From positions 1 through 64,000 of the forward strand of contig NZ_JAAMFM010000025.1 in assembly GCF_013376105.1 (NCBI RefSeq): 64,000 nucleotides of DNA, written 5' to 3'. The notes under the pieces are model-generated. The model was not told the origin of the DNA. It saw only the letters and a list, made by a program, of their open reading frames with translations, and did no database searches. Below are positions 9,191 to 17,289 of the stretch, piece after piece. This stretch comes from Arthrobacter wenxiniae. Its GTDB lineage: Bacteria > Actinomycetota > Actinomycetes > Actinomycetales > Micrococcaceae. Both the position numbers and the translations under genes were made by a program. The first letter of the stretch is position 1. The number at the start of each line of letters is the position of its first letter.

Positions 9191-10432
9191 TCAGCAGTCA
9201 TCCTCTTCTTCGGGGGCTTCCGCCTTGTCTGGTGACGGGGGCGTTACCGCATCGCCGTCTGGCAATGTGACGAAGCCATCGAGAACCGCGCGAGTGTCTA
9301 GGGCTTCCTTGTACTCCTCGATGTAGTGCTCCTGTGTCATGGCAATTTTGGAGTGCCCGAGCTGGTACGCGGCTGCCTCGGCGCCCATCGTTCGGGCGAC
9401 GACCGTTGCGTTTGACTTCCTAAGGGTCCTGAAGGTTACCCAGTTGTAGCCGATGCTGTCCGCAGCCTTGCGCCAGACCTTGCCCACGTTGTTTGCGTCG
9501 CAGATGGTGCCGGTGGATGAGGGAAAGACTAGGTTCGTTGGATTCGGCGAACTGGCAGTTTCCTGGTGTTGGCGCCTCTTGCGAAGTTCGACAACCAGGA
9601 AGGCGGGGAGCGTCAGGCGGCGGACGCCGTGTCTGGATTTCGGATGGTCCTGGATCCGCACGCCGCCGCGGGTGGTCCTGATGATGGTGGCATTGATTGA
9701 CGCCGTAGGCGGCTCAGATTCCAAATCGATTTCTTTCCAGTGGAGCGCGAGGAGTTCGCCGGGACGGAGCCCCGTGCCAACGAGGAAGTCTGCGATTTCA
9801 TGGAGTTCCTGGGTGCGTGGCCTGCCGAGGGTAGGTGCCTGCTCCCAAGCAATGAGCTTGGCGCGGAGATCCCGGTACTGCTCCATGTTGAGCGCCTTGG
9901 GTTTTGCTGTCGAGTTCTTGGGGATTGAAACGCCGACGACGGGATTGACGGTGACTGCATCGTGGCGGAGCGCAACCTTGAACATCCACGACAGCACGGC
10001 ACCACAAGACCTGGCGGTGGAAGAGCCAACGTCCGAGACGAGGGTGCGGATGAAATGGTCAACGACTCCGGAGGTGACTTCGCTGATGCGAACCGACCCG
10101 AGGGCAGGTTTGATGTATTTCTTCACGCAGTATGAGTATTTGTCTTTCGTGCGGTCCGCCTTGTCGGAGGCTTCCATCTCAACCAGGAACACGTCAATGA
10201 GCGTGTTGATCCTGTCCTTCGCCGTCACGATCCCGTACCGGGGCGTTTGGCGTTCCTTCAACTTCACTTGGATGTTGCGCTGGGCTGCCGCCGAAGATGG
10301 GCCGCGTGCTTCGACCAGCCTCAGCACGCCGTCCATGTCGCGGTAGTAGGCGCGGGCGCGCCAAGAATGGGGTGTCATCCGTTTCGTTCGAATAACACCC
10401 CAGTTCCCCAAGGGGATGGGCGGTCTGGCCAT
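9191..10432 (-). CDS. ICE tyrosine recombinase (integrase)
   Basis: This 413-residue site-specific recombinase integrates and excises the element. An AP2-like/SAM-like N-terminal DNA-binding region is followed by the catalytic domain from about residue 190. Catalytic Arg I lies in GTGLRPGELLALHW. Box II reads TFRTLRKS, so Arg replaces the usual His of HxxR, as occurs in some actinobacterial integrases. Then come LGHSKIAMTQ and the nucleophile Tyr in EHYIEEY. ATG 10432 gives MARPPIPLG; the open frame to 10537 overlaps the excisionase and is unlikely. The acidic C-terminal tail is unusual but harmless. It is probably co-transcribed with the excisionase gene 25 bases upstream. Confidence 0.93.
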   Translation of the reverse strand: MARPPIPLGNWGVIRTKRMTPHSWRARAYYRDMDGVLRLVEARGPSSAAAQRNIQVKLKERQTPRYGIVTAKDRINTLIDVFLVEMEASDKADRTKDKYSYCVKKYIKPALGSVRISEVTSGVVDHFIRTLVSDVGSSTARSCGAVLSWMFKVALRHDAVTVNPVVGVSIPKNSTAKPKALNMEQYRDLRAKLIAWEQAPTLGRPRTQELHEIADFLVGTGLRPGELLALHWKEIDLESEPPTASINATIIRTTRGGVRIQDHPKSRHGVRRLTLPAFLVVELRKRRQHQETASSPNPTNLVFPSSTGTICDANNVGKVWRKAADSIGYNWVTFRTLRKSNATVVARTMGAEAAAYQLGHSKIAMTQEHYIEEYKEALDTRAVLDGFVTLPDGDAVTPPSPDKAEAPEEEDDC

Positions 10433-10457
10433 GCTGATTCCGCCGGTTCTGAAGGAT

Positions 10458-10670
10458 TTACGGATCCGACCGGAGCGAGAGCCAGGCCTCGAAGTCTGCG
10501 CGGCTGATGCGGAGATGCCGGCCGATTCGGTAGGCATGTGGACCGACGCCCTTGGCCCGCCACTGATAGAAGGTTTGCTCGGGAATTTGCAGCAGAGTGC
10601 AGATCTCTTTGGGTGTCAGCCACTCGTCGACGTATTCGACGTGGATGGTGGGGTTAAGCTGCTGAGTCAT
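10458..10670 (-). CDS. AlpA/MerR-like excisionase
   Basis: This 70-residue DNA-binding protein has a winged-helix excisionase domain: WLTPKEICTLLQIPEQTFYQWRAKG, then the wing and IGRHLRISRADFEAWL. Such proteins bend the attachment site and direct the integrase towards excision. ATG 10670 is supported by GGGGAG four bases upstream. The gene is preceded by one copy of the element's bipartite motif (10698-10729), so excision may be regulated together with conjugation genes. Confidence 0.88.
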   Translation of the reverse strand: MTQQLNPTIHVEYVDEWLTPKEICTLLQIPEQTFYQWRAKGVGPHAYRIGRHLRISRADFEAWLSLRSDP

Positions 10671-10697
10671 TGGACTCCCCTTACTTGCGCTAGGTAT

Positions 10698-10729
10698 CAG
10701 TTCATGGTGTTCTGCGGTCGGCACAGCAT
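10698..10729 (-). promoter_or_regulatory. ICE bipartite motif (excisionase)
   Basis: Read on the minus strand: ATGCTGT, 15 bases, CCATGAACTG. The CCATGAAC box is perfect; the upstream box has one deviation (T for C at position 2) from the consensus ACGYNGT. The motif ends 27 bases before the excisionase start codon. Confidence 0.6.
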
Positions 10730-10757
10730 GGCTGGCGGGATTCCTTTTCGATCCGGG

Positions 10758-11816
10758 CTACTCCATGCCTAGGCCCTCGATTCGGGGACTGCGGTTCATG
10801 GGTGGCTGGTAGGCGGCGTTGCGATCCATGGCCCACGGGGCGACGATGCCGGCGTCCAGCATTTGGTCGCTCAGTTGTGCGAGTCGATAGTCAGGGTCTG
10901 CTTCAAGAGCGCGTTGGAAGCACTCGTGAGCGCGGGATCCACGGCCTTCCCACCATTGGATGACTCCCAAACTCGTGAGAACAGGCGCGGCGTCAGTCTT
11001 GTCAGCGCGGCTGTACAGGTGCAACAGAAGGTCGGTTGCGCGGTCCACGCGGTGCCAGTGCGGCGCCCGATTGGTTTGGGCCAAGAGCAGGTCGCCCAAC
11101 TTTTCGTTGAGACCTGGTATGTCCCCGATGAGCCGGTCCCGGACGGAGACGAACTTGAAGTCGGCGAGCAGTTCGGCTGCCTCGTCATCGCTGGGCAATT
11201 CGGTGCTGTCGAGAAGGCTGCCCCAAAGTGTCCGTGCCTTGACTATGGCGGCGGACGGGCTCATGGCCTCGATCCGCCCGCAATGCTTGATGATTTCCTC
11301 GTGGATGTCGCGTTGGGCGAGAACGGGGACGTGGAAGCCGGGGTCAGCCGCAATGCTGGATCCACGGAAGACGAGCTCGGCGTTGAGCTGACTGCCAGCG
11401 ATTCCGTCCAGAGGATATGTCGTGACGGGGTCTGTGGTCATCCGCAGGTAGTTGGTGAAGGTGTCCTCACCTACGAGCCATCCGTCGCGCAGGATGACTT
11501 CCTGTTGGGACAGCTCGCCTGTGAGGCGTTCCATGACCGCCTCGTAGGGGCGGGGATCCCCGGGGTTCCATGGCGCGTGCGTGAAAATGCCGAAGACGAC
11601 GCCGGTCGCCTCCCTGTCATTCGCTATGTAGCGGACAATGCGGTCGACATAGCGCGCGGTGTCGACCTGCTCTGAGGGGAGGTTGACCCGTAACGTCCCC
11701 CCGATTCGGCGGCCATCCAGCGCGACGCAAACCAAGCTTTCCTTGGGCCAGTATCCGAGGCTGTGCCCCATCAGACTGATGAAGTCGCCCGGCGTCTTGA
11801 TTCTGAGCCGTTCCAC
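10758..11816 (-). CDS. DUF4192 family protein, ICE copy 1
   Basis: This 352-residue protein matches DUF4192 of actinobacteria, a family without known function. Characteristic stretches are DFISLMGHSLGYWPKESLVCVALDG, near the start, and ALEADPDYRLAQLSDQ, near the end, where a TPR-like segment is visible (GSRAHECFQRALEADP). GTG 11816 is preferred: GGAGGA lies 3-5 bases upstream, and the second copy has the same arrangement. It is about two thirds identical by eye to the copy at 61382-62440. A bipartite ICE motif lies 42 bases upstream. Presence on the backbone beside int/xis suggests a role in the element's life cycle; the mechanism is unknown. Confidence 0.85.
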   Translation of the reverse strand: MERLRIKTPGDFISLMGHSLGYWPKESLVCVALDGRRIGGTLRVNLPSEQVDTARYVDRIVRYIANDREATGVVFGIFTHAPWNPGDPRPYEAVMERLTGELSQQEVILRDGWLVGEDTFTNYLRMTTDPVTTYPLDGIAGSQLNAELVFRGSSIAADPGFHVPVLAQRDIHEEIIKHCGRIEAMSPSAAIVKARTLWGSLLDSTELPSDDEAAELLADFKFVSVRDRLIGDIPGLNEKLGDLLLAQTNRAPHWHRVDRATDLLLHLYSRADKTDAAPVLTSLGVIQWWEGRGSRAHECFQRALEADPDYRLAQLSDQMLDAGIVAPWAMDRNAAYQPPMNRSPRIEGLGME

Positions 11817-11858
11817 AATTCCTCCGACCAAAACGAGTCATGAGCCGCAGCTCCTTGA

Positions 11859-11890
11859 CTGTTCATGGTTTGAAATACGTCAAACGACGT
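11859..11890 (-). promoter_or_regulatory. ICE bipartite motif (DUF4192 copy 1)
   Basis: On the minus strand: ACGTCGT (within CTCACGTCGT), 15 bases, CCATGAACAG. Both boxes match the consensus exactly. It lies 42 bases before the GTG start of the DUF4192 gene and 49 bases after the end of the membrane-protein gene upstream. Confidence 0.7.
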
Positions 11891-11939
11891 GAGTGGATGG
11901 CAGCCCAGGCTCTTTTGTAGGTGGGGAGGGCCAGCGGCG

Positions 11940-12920
11940 TCAGCGCCTGCTGAGAAGTGCCTCGGCGCGGTCGAGCAGGGCGTTGTCCGTTGCCAACCCG
12001 ACGGCGGACTGGCCGGAGCGCATTTCACCGTCTCTGATTTCGATGAACCTTCGGTGAAGGTGCAATCGTGCATTCGGCCTGAGTGGCGTGAGGACCTCAA
12101 ACGGTGACGGGCGGAGGATGACTTCTTGGTGGGCGGCAGTGGCGCGTTTCCATGCTGGCCTGAGTTTGATGAGCAACGCCCTGGCTTCCACATTCTGGTG
12201 GAAGGCATTAACTGGGCGCCTCAATGAAGGAAAAATCAAGCCGAAGCCGATGCACAGGACTGCCAATGCCTCGAAGGTCCAGTAGATGGAATCAAGGAAT
12301 CTCGTGAAGCCTGTCGCCGGGTGAAGGCCGTGGCTGATGGATCCATAAAGTACGCGGTCAGTAATGGCAAGGGTTGAGGCGGCGCACCCGACTGCGATCA
12401 GCAGAAACCCGACGCGGAAAGAGGTGGACCGCAAATGACGCAGCGATCGCAGGCAGGTGACCATGAGGTCCATGCATGCCCAGACGAGGAACGCGGACCC
12501 CGAAAGGAGAAACAACTTCATCCCAGGCTCGCCGGCATAGGCGGGCTGGAGATTGGCATTGGTCACCCCTGGATTGCTGGCCAGGAACCCCACGACTGCG
12601 GTTGCACCGGTCGTCGCCATGACCCAGCGGCCGATGGCTACCTTCCGCCGGCAACTGCGCGGATCGGTGGAGACAGCCACCAGGATCGAGGTCCGGAATT
12701 GCCAGAATCCAAGCATCACGGCGATCAGGGTGGCAAGCTTCGTTAAATTGTGGCCGCCGAGCACGGCGTCGACAGCGGAGTAGACGGCGGGGATGTACAA
12801 AGTGCAGGCCACTGCAGCAAAAAAGACGGCCCAGAAAACATGGCGGCTGTGAATGTCCTTGGCCTTCGGCAGCTTGAAGATTGCAAGGGTCCAAAGGATG
12901 ACCGCCGCGAGGTACTGCAT
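11940..12920 (-). CDS. Multi-TM membrane protein, MAB_1171c-like, copy 1
   Basis: This 326-residue protein has about seven hydrophobic segments in the first 230 residues (helices near 1-15, 28-48, 62-80, 99-112, 133-152, 164-186, 215-235) and a hydrophilic C-terminal tail of about 95 residues. The arrangement resembles actinobacterial proteins annotated as MAB_1171c family putative transporters, often found beside XRE regulators and ImmA-type proteases. ATG 12920 overlaps the protease stop (ATGA), so the two are translationally coupled. A diverged copy lies at 62532-63509. A sensor role is possible, but nothing in the sequence proves it. Confidence 0.75.
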   Translation of the reverse strand: MQYLAAVILWTLAIFKLPKAKDIHSRHVFWAVFFAAVACTLYIPAVYSAVDAVLGGHNLTKLATLIAVMLGFWQFRTSILVAVSTDPRSCRRKVAIGRWVMATTGATAVVGFLASNPGVTNANLQPAYAGEPGMKLFLLSGSAFLVWACMDLMVTCLRSLRHLRSTSFRVGFLLIAVGCAASTLAITDRVLYGSISHGLHPATGFTRFLDSIYWTFEALAVLCIGFGLIFPSLRRPVNAFHQNVEARALLIKLRPAWKRATAAHQEVILRPSPFEVLTPLRPNARLHLHRRFIEIRDGEMRSGQSAVGLATDNALLDRAEALLSRR

Positions 12921-13405
12921 CAGCCGAAAACCTCACCGAACGCAAGGTGTTCAGGCGCCAAGGTGTGCCCGGACTTCATGATTCGTACAGCAAGTCGGTC
13001 GGCGAACAATTCGGCCGCCAGCTCCGACTCCACGGAGAAGCTCGTCCTCAGAAATACCCGGCACATTGTCGTCAGGCCCATGCCGGAGATCAACCCCGGA
13101 CTGGGTTCCACGGGGATTGCCGTGAGGTCGTGTTTGAGGATCATGTGGCCGAATTCGTGGAGGACAATGTGTTCGCGGTGCAAGGGCGAACGGGTTGGGG
13201 CGTGCAGGATGACGTCCCTGTCCTCCTTCGGAAGCCACATGCCACACACGTCGGCGCCGGACAGCCCGACCAGTTCGTCGATGACGATCTCGCGGTTCCG
13301 CTCAGCGGACAGGTAGTCCCGGAGCGATTCCACGGTGAGATGTCGAGGCAGTTTGATTCCTTGTTCAGCCGCCTGGACCGCCACATAGGCTTCGCGGGTG
13401 CCCAT
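12920..13405 (-). CDS. ImmA/IrrE-type metalloprotease, copy 1
   Basis: This 161-residue protein carries the zincin motif HEFGH (residues 83-87), with a downstream Glu in ESELAAELFADRLA as probable third ligand. ImmA of ICEBs1 cleaves the ICE repressor ImmR and so induces the element; that is the best-known parallel. Start ATG 13405 overlaps the MpaB-like gene's stop (TAATG), and its own stop overlaps the start of the membrane protein (ATGA). The possible substrate is the XRE-type regulator encoded at 15293-15799 (inference). A second copy with HEFSH at identical residue positions lies at 63509-63988. Confidence 0.85.
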   Translation of the reverse strand: MGTREAYVAVQAAEQGIKLPRHLTVESLRDYLSAERNREIVIDELVGLSGADVCGMWLPKEDRDVILHAPTRSPLHREHIVLHEFGHMILKHDLTAIPVEPSPGLISGMGLTTMCRVFLRTSFSVESELAAELFADRLAVRIMKSGHTLAPEHLAFGEVFG

Positions 13406-14280
13406 TAGTGGCCGTGATCCGAAGGATGCATGACATTGACGGGGCCGACGTCGGCAAGGATATAGCCGTTGGGATAAATCGAGCTCACGGGCCGTCCCGG
13501 CGAGAACCGCGGCTCGTCTGCAAGTGGCTTTCCCCGGACCAGCAGGTTCCGCAAGGCCAATGCCCTGTTGAGCAGGATGCGGGACCAACGGCGCCGGCGC
13601 GGCAGGCCAAGCGCATCCGTGAGCCTGTCGTCGTCGAACATGGCGCTGAGCACTGTCCGTGTGAACGGCCGTACCGGTCGTGGCAGCGTGTCTTCGAGGA
13701 CTTGCATGGTTGAGTCCATTAGCTTGAGGCCGTCCGGGCTTGGCCTGACGTGTGCTGACTCGTAATCATCCAGGATGGCGGCGGCCTCGTCGAAGGTCTC
13801 GGGAAGCTGGACAATGTGCATCCGCTGGCCGAGCTCTGCGAAAAAGCGGGTCGCGGCAGTCTCTTCGGCATGGGTTGGTGGACGCCAGCCATGGGCCCTG
13901 GCCCAGCGGATGGGGACTACCAGCAGCGTCAGTAGAACGTAGCGATAGTCCTCCGGCGTGCCTGGGACGTATCTGTGCACCCGGTTGAGGAGTGCGATCA
14001 TTTCCTGCCCGCGGGGCGTGTCAAGGCCGTTGGCGATGAGCTCGTAAATGACAATTGCGGTGTCGTAGGAACGCTTCATGGGGCGCTCGACGATTTCCCC
14101 ATTTCCAACCAAGGTTTCAGCGAGATGGGGTATTGCGAAGTTTCGATAGTAGGAGAGGAAGTTGCCGAGCTCCATGTCCTTTGCAAGGTCGAACATGACC
14201 ATTCGCCGGAACGTAAGCTCCCAGTCCTCGAGCGATGCACTTTGCTGGGCGCGCAAACTCTCCATGCGACTCGAATGCAC
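13405..14280 (-). CDS. MpaB-like (DUF2236) oxygenase-family protein
   Basis: This 291-residue protein resembles the MpaB/DUF2236 family, which includes the latex-clearing-type haem proteins. Segments such as SYDTAIVIYELIANGLDTPRG, LNRVHRYVPGTPEDYRYVLLTL and PIRWARAHGWRPPTHAEE follow that family. The family's haem-binding role is known only for some members, and I cannot confirm it here. GTG 14280 is chosen because GGAGG lies 6 bases upstream; ATG 14265 and an extension to 14415 are alternatives. The stop overlaps the ImmA start, so it heads a three-gene coupled cluster. An oxygenase-like protein on an ICE regulatory module is unexpected. Confidence 0.7.
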   Translation of the reverse strand: MHSSRMESLRAQQSASLEDWELTFRRMVMFDLAKDMELGNFLSYYRNFAIPHLAETLVGNGEIVERPMKRSYDTAIVIYELIANGLDTPRGQEMIALLNRVHRYVPGTPEDYRYVLLTLLVVPIRWARAHGWRPPTHAEETAATRFFAELGQRMHIVQLPETFDEAAAILDDYESAHVRPSPDGLKLMDSTMQVLEDTLPRPVRPFTRTVLSAMFDDDRLTDALGLPRRRRWSRILLNRALALRNLLVRGKPLADEPRFSPGRPVSSIYPNGYILADVGPVNVMHPSDHGH

Positions 14281-14478
14281 CGGCCACCTCCAAAATTGAG
14301 ACCAATGGCCGGCCGGCGTTCGCCGCCCGGACCCTGTTTTGGGAGCTGCTTCCAATCGTAAGTCCGTTTGGAAGGCTTCATGCCTACATTTCGGGGAGTT
14401 GTTCATAAAGGTCATCAGAGTGGCTGGATCAGCGATGTCGTCGTTCGAAGTTGCCTCGGCGCCGAGTGATGGCGGACA

Positions 14479-14748
14479 CTACTCCGGGGTCACGCCGAAG
14501 TCGACCAGTAGTTCGGACAGCCCCATGTTGACTTGGCGAGCATTAACCGCATATTTCGGTCGAGTTCCAAGCGCCGGCGTACAGGCAATGGCGACGAATC
14601 CGCCGCGGCTTAGGGCCTTGAGCTGGTGCCGAACGTGGGACGGACTGAGATTGAGGCCCTGGCAGATGGCAGGAACGTCCTGCGGCCCGTTGGCAGCCAG
14701 CATGTGAAGCAGCCTCGCACTGGCGGATGTGAACAATATTCTCGACAT
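14479..14748 (-). CDS. ArsR-like winged-helix regulator
   Basis: This protein of about 89 residues consists almost entirely of a winged helix-turn-helix: LLHMLAANGPQDVPAICQGL, then LSPSHVRHQLKALSRGGFVAIA as recognition helix and wing. ATG 14748 is taken as start; the frame extends to 14811. There are no metal-binding cysteines of the classical ArsR type, so the signal is unknown. A near copy of the upstream box (ACGTCGT at 14785-14791, minus strand) lies before it without a good CCATGAAC box. Confidence 0.65.
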   Translation of the reverse strand: MSRILFTSASARLLHMLAANGPQDVPAICQGLNLSPSHVRHQLKALSRGGFVAIACTPALGTRPKYAVNARQVNMGLSELLVDFGVTPE

Positions 14749-14923
14749 GATGGGAGCCACCCTTCCCTGCGCCCTCAGCCGTAAACGACGTGGACATGTC
14801 CAATGGCTCAATGTACGCCCATATCACTCACGTTGGAAGAGCTGCGACGAACTATGTACTGGTAAGGGGCCGGCTGCGAGAACTTCGACGGCTGGTACGC
14901 GGTCACTCTGGAGGGAACCTGCC

Positions 14924-15241
14924 ATGGACGAGCATCCTCAGGTCAAAGCATTTCGCCGGGCGGCCGCGATGATGAGTATGGAGCGGTACTGGCGCCGCAG
15001 TGACGAAGATGAGATCCAATTTCTTCGGGCTCTTGCCGAAGTCACCAGGGAGGTTTCCTATCACCTTGATGCTGCGCGGGCCCTGGACATCGACGGTCTG
15101 GCTGCCTATGTCTGCGCCGCCGGACTGAGACCGTGGGCCGGCAGCGTCAACGCCGAGCTGGTGCTGATGACCGCCGTAGACGATGCACTCGAGCGGCGTA
15201 TTGCGATGGCTTCGGCCTCACGGAATACTGGGGTGCAGTAA
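14924..15241 (+). CDS. Hypothetical protein, 105 residues
   Basis: This is a small, mostly helical, soluble protein without a recognised domain. ATG 14924 has GAGGG 9 bases upstream. It lies 51 bases before the XRE-type regulator on the same strand and is likely co-transcribed with it. Its sequence (YHLDAARALDIDGLAAYVCAAGLRPW) does not identify a function. A regulatory partner of the XRE gene is possible. Confidence 0.6.
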   Translation: MDEHPQVKAFRRAAAMMSMERYWRRSDEDEIQFLRALAEVTREVSYHLDAARALDIDGLAAYVCAAGLRPWAGSVNAELVLMTAVDDALERRIAMASASRNTGVQ

Positions 15242-15292
15242 GGGCGCGCCCATCCAGCGGCGGCGCCGGGCCGTCACCGTGGGGAGCCGGAA

Positions 15293-15799
15293 TTGCCAGA
15301 CAACGAGAACGGGGCGGAATCCACCCCGTCCGCCCAGCAAATTCTAGCTCGGCGTCTCAACCTCCTGCTCGACGTCGCTGCTGAAGAGCGTGGTGCGCCG
15401 CTGACCTTTCTGGAACTAAAAAAGGAACTGGCCGATCGCGGGGTGGGTCTTTCCCGGGCCCGCTGGTCATACATGAAGGACGGCACCGGCCGGCTGGTGT
15501 CGGATCCCCAGCTGTTGGCGGCGATCAGCGAGGTCTTTGGCGTGGATCCGGACTACTTGCTGGGAAACCAGGGACCGGAACTGCCCGAACTCATAGACTC
15601 TCGCCTTGAATTCCTCAAGGCATTGAGGGCTGCCAAGGTAAAGTCATTCGCCGCCCGTGCACTGGGGGAGGTGTCGCCCGAAACACTTCGGGTGATTACG
15701 GAATACCTCAACAAGGACATCAGTGGCCATCCTGCCGGGGAACAGCAAACGGCTACAAGTCAAGAAGATAGCGGCGGTGGGCTGCCATCAGCTCCCTGA
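15293..15799 (+). CDS. XRE-like helix-turn-helix regulator
   Basis: This 168-residue protein has an XRE/lambda-repressor-like domain (about residues 15-85): SAQQILARRLNLLLDV, then LSRARWSYMKDGTGRLVSDPQLLAAISEVFGVDPDYLL. A helical C-terminal part (EFLKALRAAKVKSFAARAL...) may dimerise. The start is TTG 15293, supported by GGGGAG 9 bases upstream. Such regulators accompany ImmA-type proteases and MAB_1171c-like proteins in actinobacteria, making this the leading candidate for the ICE repressor (inference). Its 3' end overlaps the convergent winged-helix gene by 47 bases. Confidence 0.8.
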   Translation: MPDNENGAESTPSAQQILARRLNLLLDVAAEERGAPLTFLELKKELADRGVGLSRARWSYMKDGTGRLVSDPQLLAAISEVFGVDPDYLLGNQGPELPELIDSRLEFLKALRAAKVKSFAARALGEVSPETLRVITEYLNKDISGHPAGEQQTATSQEDSGGGLPSAP

Positions 15800-16094
15800 T
15801 GCGCGCCTTGTTGGTTGAGTAGCGAGGCGCCCTTCCGTGCCTGTGACCGGGCTCGACGTCTGCCTTGATCACCCCGGCTTCCTCCAGAACCAGGAGGTGC
15901 TTGGCAACGCTGGGCGCTTCCGAGCTCACGGCTGCCACGATATCGCCACGCGTTGCAGGCCCATGGTGCGCCAAGTAGCGCAGGATCTCATTGCGCGCCC
16001 TGTTGCCGAAGGTGGTGACAGCGGCCTCGATCTCCGCGGACCACTCGGCGTCTTCCGGCTGCGTGATATGTGGCATGGCACCATTCTGCACCAT
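15753..16094 (-). CDS. Winged-helix regulator (ArsR-like)
   Basis: This 113-residue protein has a winged-helix DNA-binding domain: NRARNEILRYLAHHGPATRGDIVAAV, then SSEAPSVAKHLLVLEEAGVIKADV and a basic wing GHRHGRAPRYS. ATG 16094 is used; 16076 or TTG 16106 are alternatives, and none has a strong Shine-Dalgarno. It lies divergently from the sigma-factor gene, across the 216-base gap, and could regulate it. It overlaps the end of the XRE gene on the opposite strand. Confidence 0.7.
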   Translation of the reverse strand: MVQNGAMPHITQPEDAEWSAEIEAAVTTFGNRARNEILRYLAHHGPATRGDIVAAVSSEAPSVAKHLLVLEEAGVIKADVEPGHRHGRAPRYSTNKARIRELMAAHRRYLLDL

Positions 16095-16121
16095 AGTTGT
16101 CCACAATAGGACGCGACTATC

Positions 16122-16149
16122 TTGACAATAATTTAGTTCGCTCTAACAC
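16122..16149 (+). promoter_or_regulatory. Candidate housekeeping promoter for the sigma gene
   Basis: TTGACA (16122-16127) and TAACAC (16144-16149) are separated by 16 bases. The first box is a perfect -35; the second is a weak -10. It faces the sigma-factor gene 160 bases downstream and lies beside the start of the divergent winged-helix regulator. No bipartite ICE motif is seen here, so the sigma gene may be controlled by other means. Confidence 0.35.
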
Positions 16150-16310
16150 TGGAAGCATAACAACATGCCGAGGCAGCCGACCAGATTCCCTGGGGGTTCG
16201 CTTCAGAGCTGGGGGACACCGGCTCGCTTCCGCCGGGGACATATTGCGATGGGCGGAAGCTCCCACAACGGCGCCAGGAGCGACGCCGCTCGTCGATAAT
16301 CACCACAGGC

Positions 16311-17249
16311 ATGAAATCGGTGAACATGATGGGCCTCAAGTCCAAAGAAACAGACCACACAAACCACCTCAGCATCGATTCGACGCTGGAACGTCGTCCG
16401 GCACCCGACATCCCGATCGACCAGCTCATGAGCGCCGTCGAAAACACCCGCCCCTACGTACGGGCCAGGCTGCTTCGGCTTAGCCGGCTCGACGACATCG
16501 AGGACGTCATGCAGGACGTCCGGGTTGCCGCGTGGGAAGGACTGGTCAAGCAGCAGTACCGGCTTTTGCCCGAAACCACCTTTGGCGGATGGGTCCAGGG
16601 AATTGCGGTGCACCTGTGCGCAGACCACATTCGCCGGGTGCTGGCCCACCCCTGGTTGCCCCTGATCTCAGATCCGGACGGGTCCATGGTGTCGCCCGTT
16701 GATTTTGCGGCAACCGAAAGCATGGAGCAGGTTGCTGAACACGAGTGGGCTGAGGAGATCATCGCAGCGGTTCGGAAGCATGTTTCCGCCAAGAAGTGGA
16801 ACTGGGCCGTCGAGTGCCTGACGGCGCCAAGGCAACGGCACGAAGCCCACTCCACGGGCTGGGACGAGCGCAAGCGCTGGGAAGCGGTGAGCATTGTGCG
16901 TCAAATGGCTTTCACTGTGAAGGCTGCGCTCGAAGTTGAACCCAGCACGCTTTGTGATTCACCGACCACGATCGCGACGGCCGTGTGTTGCCTGCCCAGC
17001 CCACTCCTACAAGTTGTTGCCGAGAGGCTCGTTCTCACTGGCGTTTGTGAAGGTGAGAGGACAGATGCACTCATGGGCTTGGCGGAAGAAACCGGCGCCA
17101 GCTGGAGGTACCTCGAAAGCAGGATCGGGCCCGCCCGCAGGATGTATTTCGCCGCCCTGGAAATTCTCGAACGTGCTGCGGCCGGCCACACCAAGGAAAA
17201 GGTCGAGTGCGAAGCGTTCGTGTTCGGGAGCAGCGCGCTCACGTCGTAA
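16311..17249 (+). CDS. Sigma-70-type RNA polymerase sigma factor of the ICE
   Basis: This 312-residue protein has a sigma region-2-like part (about residues 44-110): RARLLRLSRLDDIEDVMQDVRVAAWEGL, then TTFGGWVQGIAVHLCADHIRR. Near residues 225-290 is a region-4-like HTH (LPSPLLQVVAERLVL, then LAEETGASWRYLESRIGPARR). The roughly 110 residues between them are longer than in a minimal ECF sigma. ATG 16311 is used; its Shine-Dalgarno is weak. Its last codons (ACG TCG TAA) form the upstream box of the bipartite motif ahead of the T4SS operon. It is the natural candidate to recognise that motif (inference). Confidence 0.75.
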   Translation: MKSVNMMGLKSKETDHTNHLSIDSTLERRPAPDIPIDQLMSAVENTRPYVRARLLRLSRLDDIEDVMQDVRVAAWEGLVKQQYRLLPETTFGGWVQGIAVHLCADHIRRVLAHPWLPLISDPDGSMVSPVDFAATESMEQVAEHEWAEEIIAAVRKHVSAKKWNWAVECLTAPRQRHEAHSTGWDERKRWEAVSIVRQMAFTVKAALEVEPSTLCDSPTTIATAVCCLPSPLLQVVAERLVLTGVCEGERTDALMGLAEETGASWRYLESRIGPARRMYFAALEILERAAAGHTKEKVECEAFVFGSSALTS

Positions 17250-17272
17250 TGGCCCGGGGAAACCATGAACAG
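17241..17272 (+). promoter_or_regulatory. ICE bipartite motif (T4SS operon)
   Basis: ACGTCGT (17241-17247, preceded by CTC), 15 bases, CCATGAACAG (17263-17272). Both boxes match perfectly. The first box overlaps the end of the sigma gene, and the second ends 17 bases before the ATG of the VirB8-like gene, leaving just enough room for AAAGGGG as ribosome binding site. Confidence 0.7.
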
Positions 17273-17289
17273 GGTGAAAGGGGTTACCT

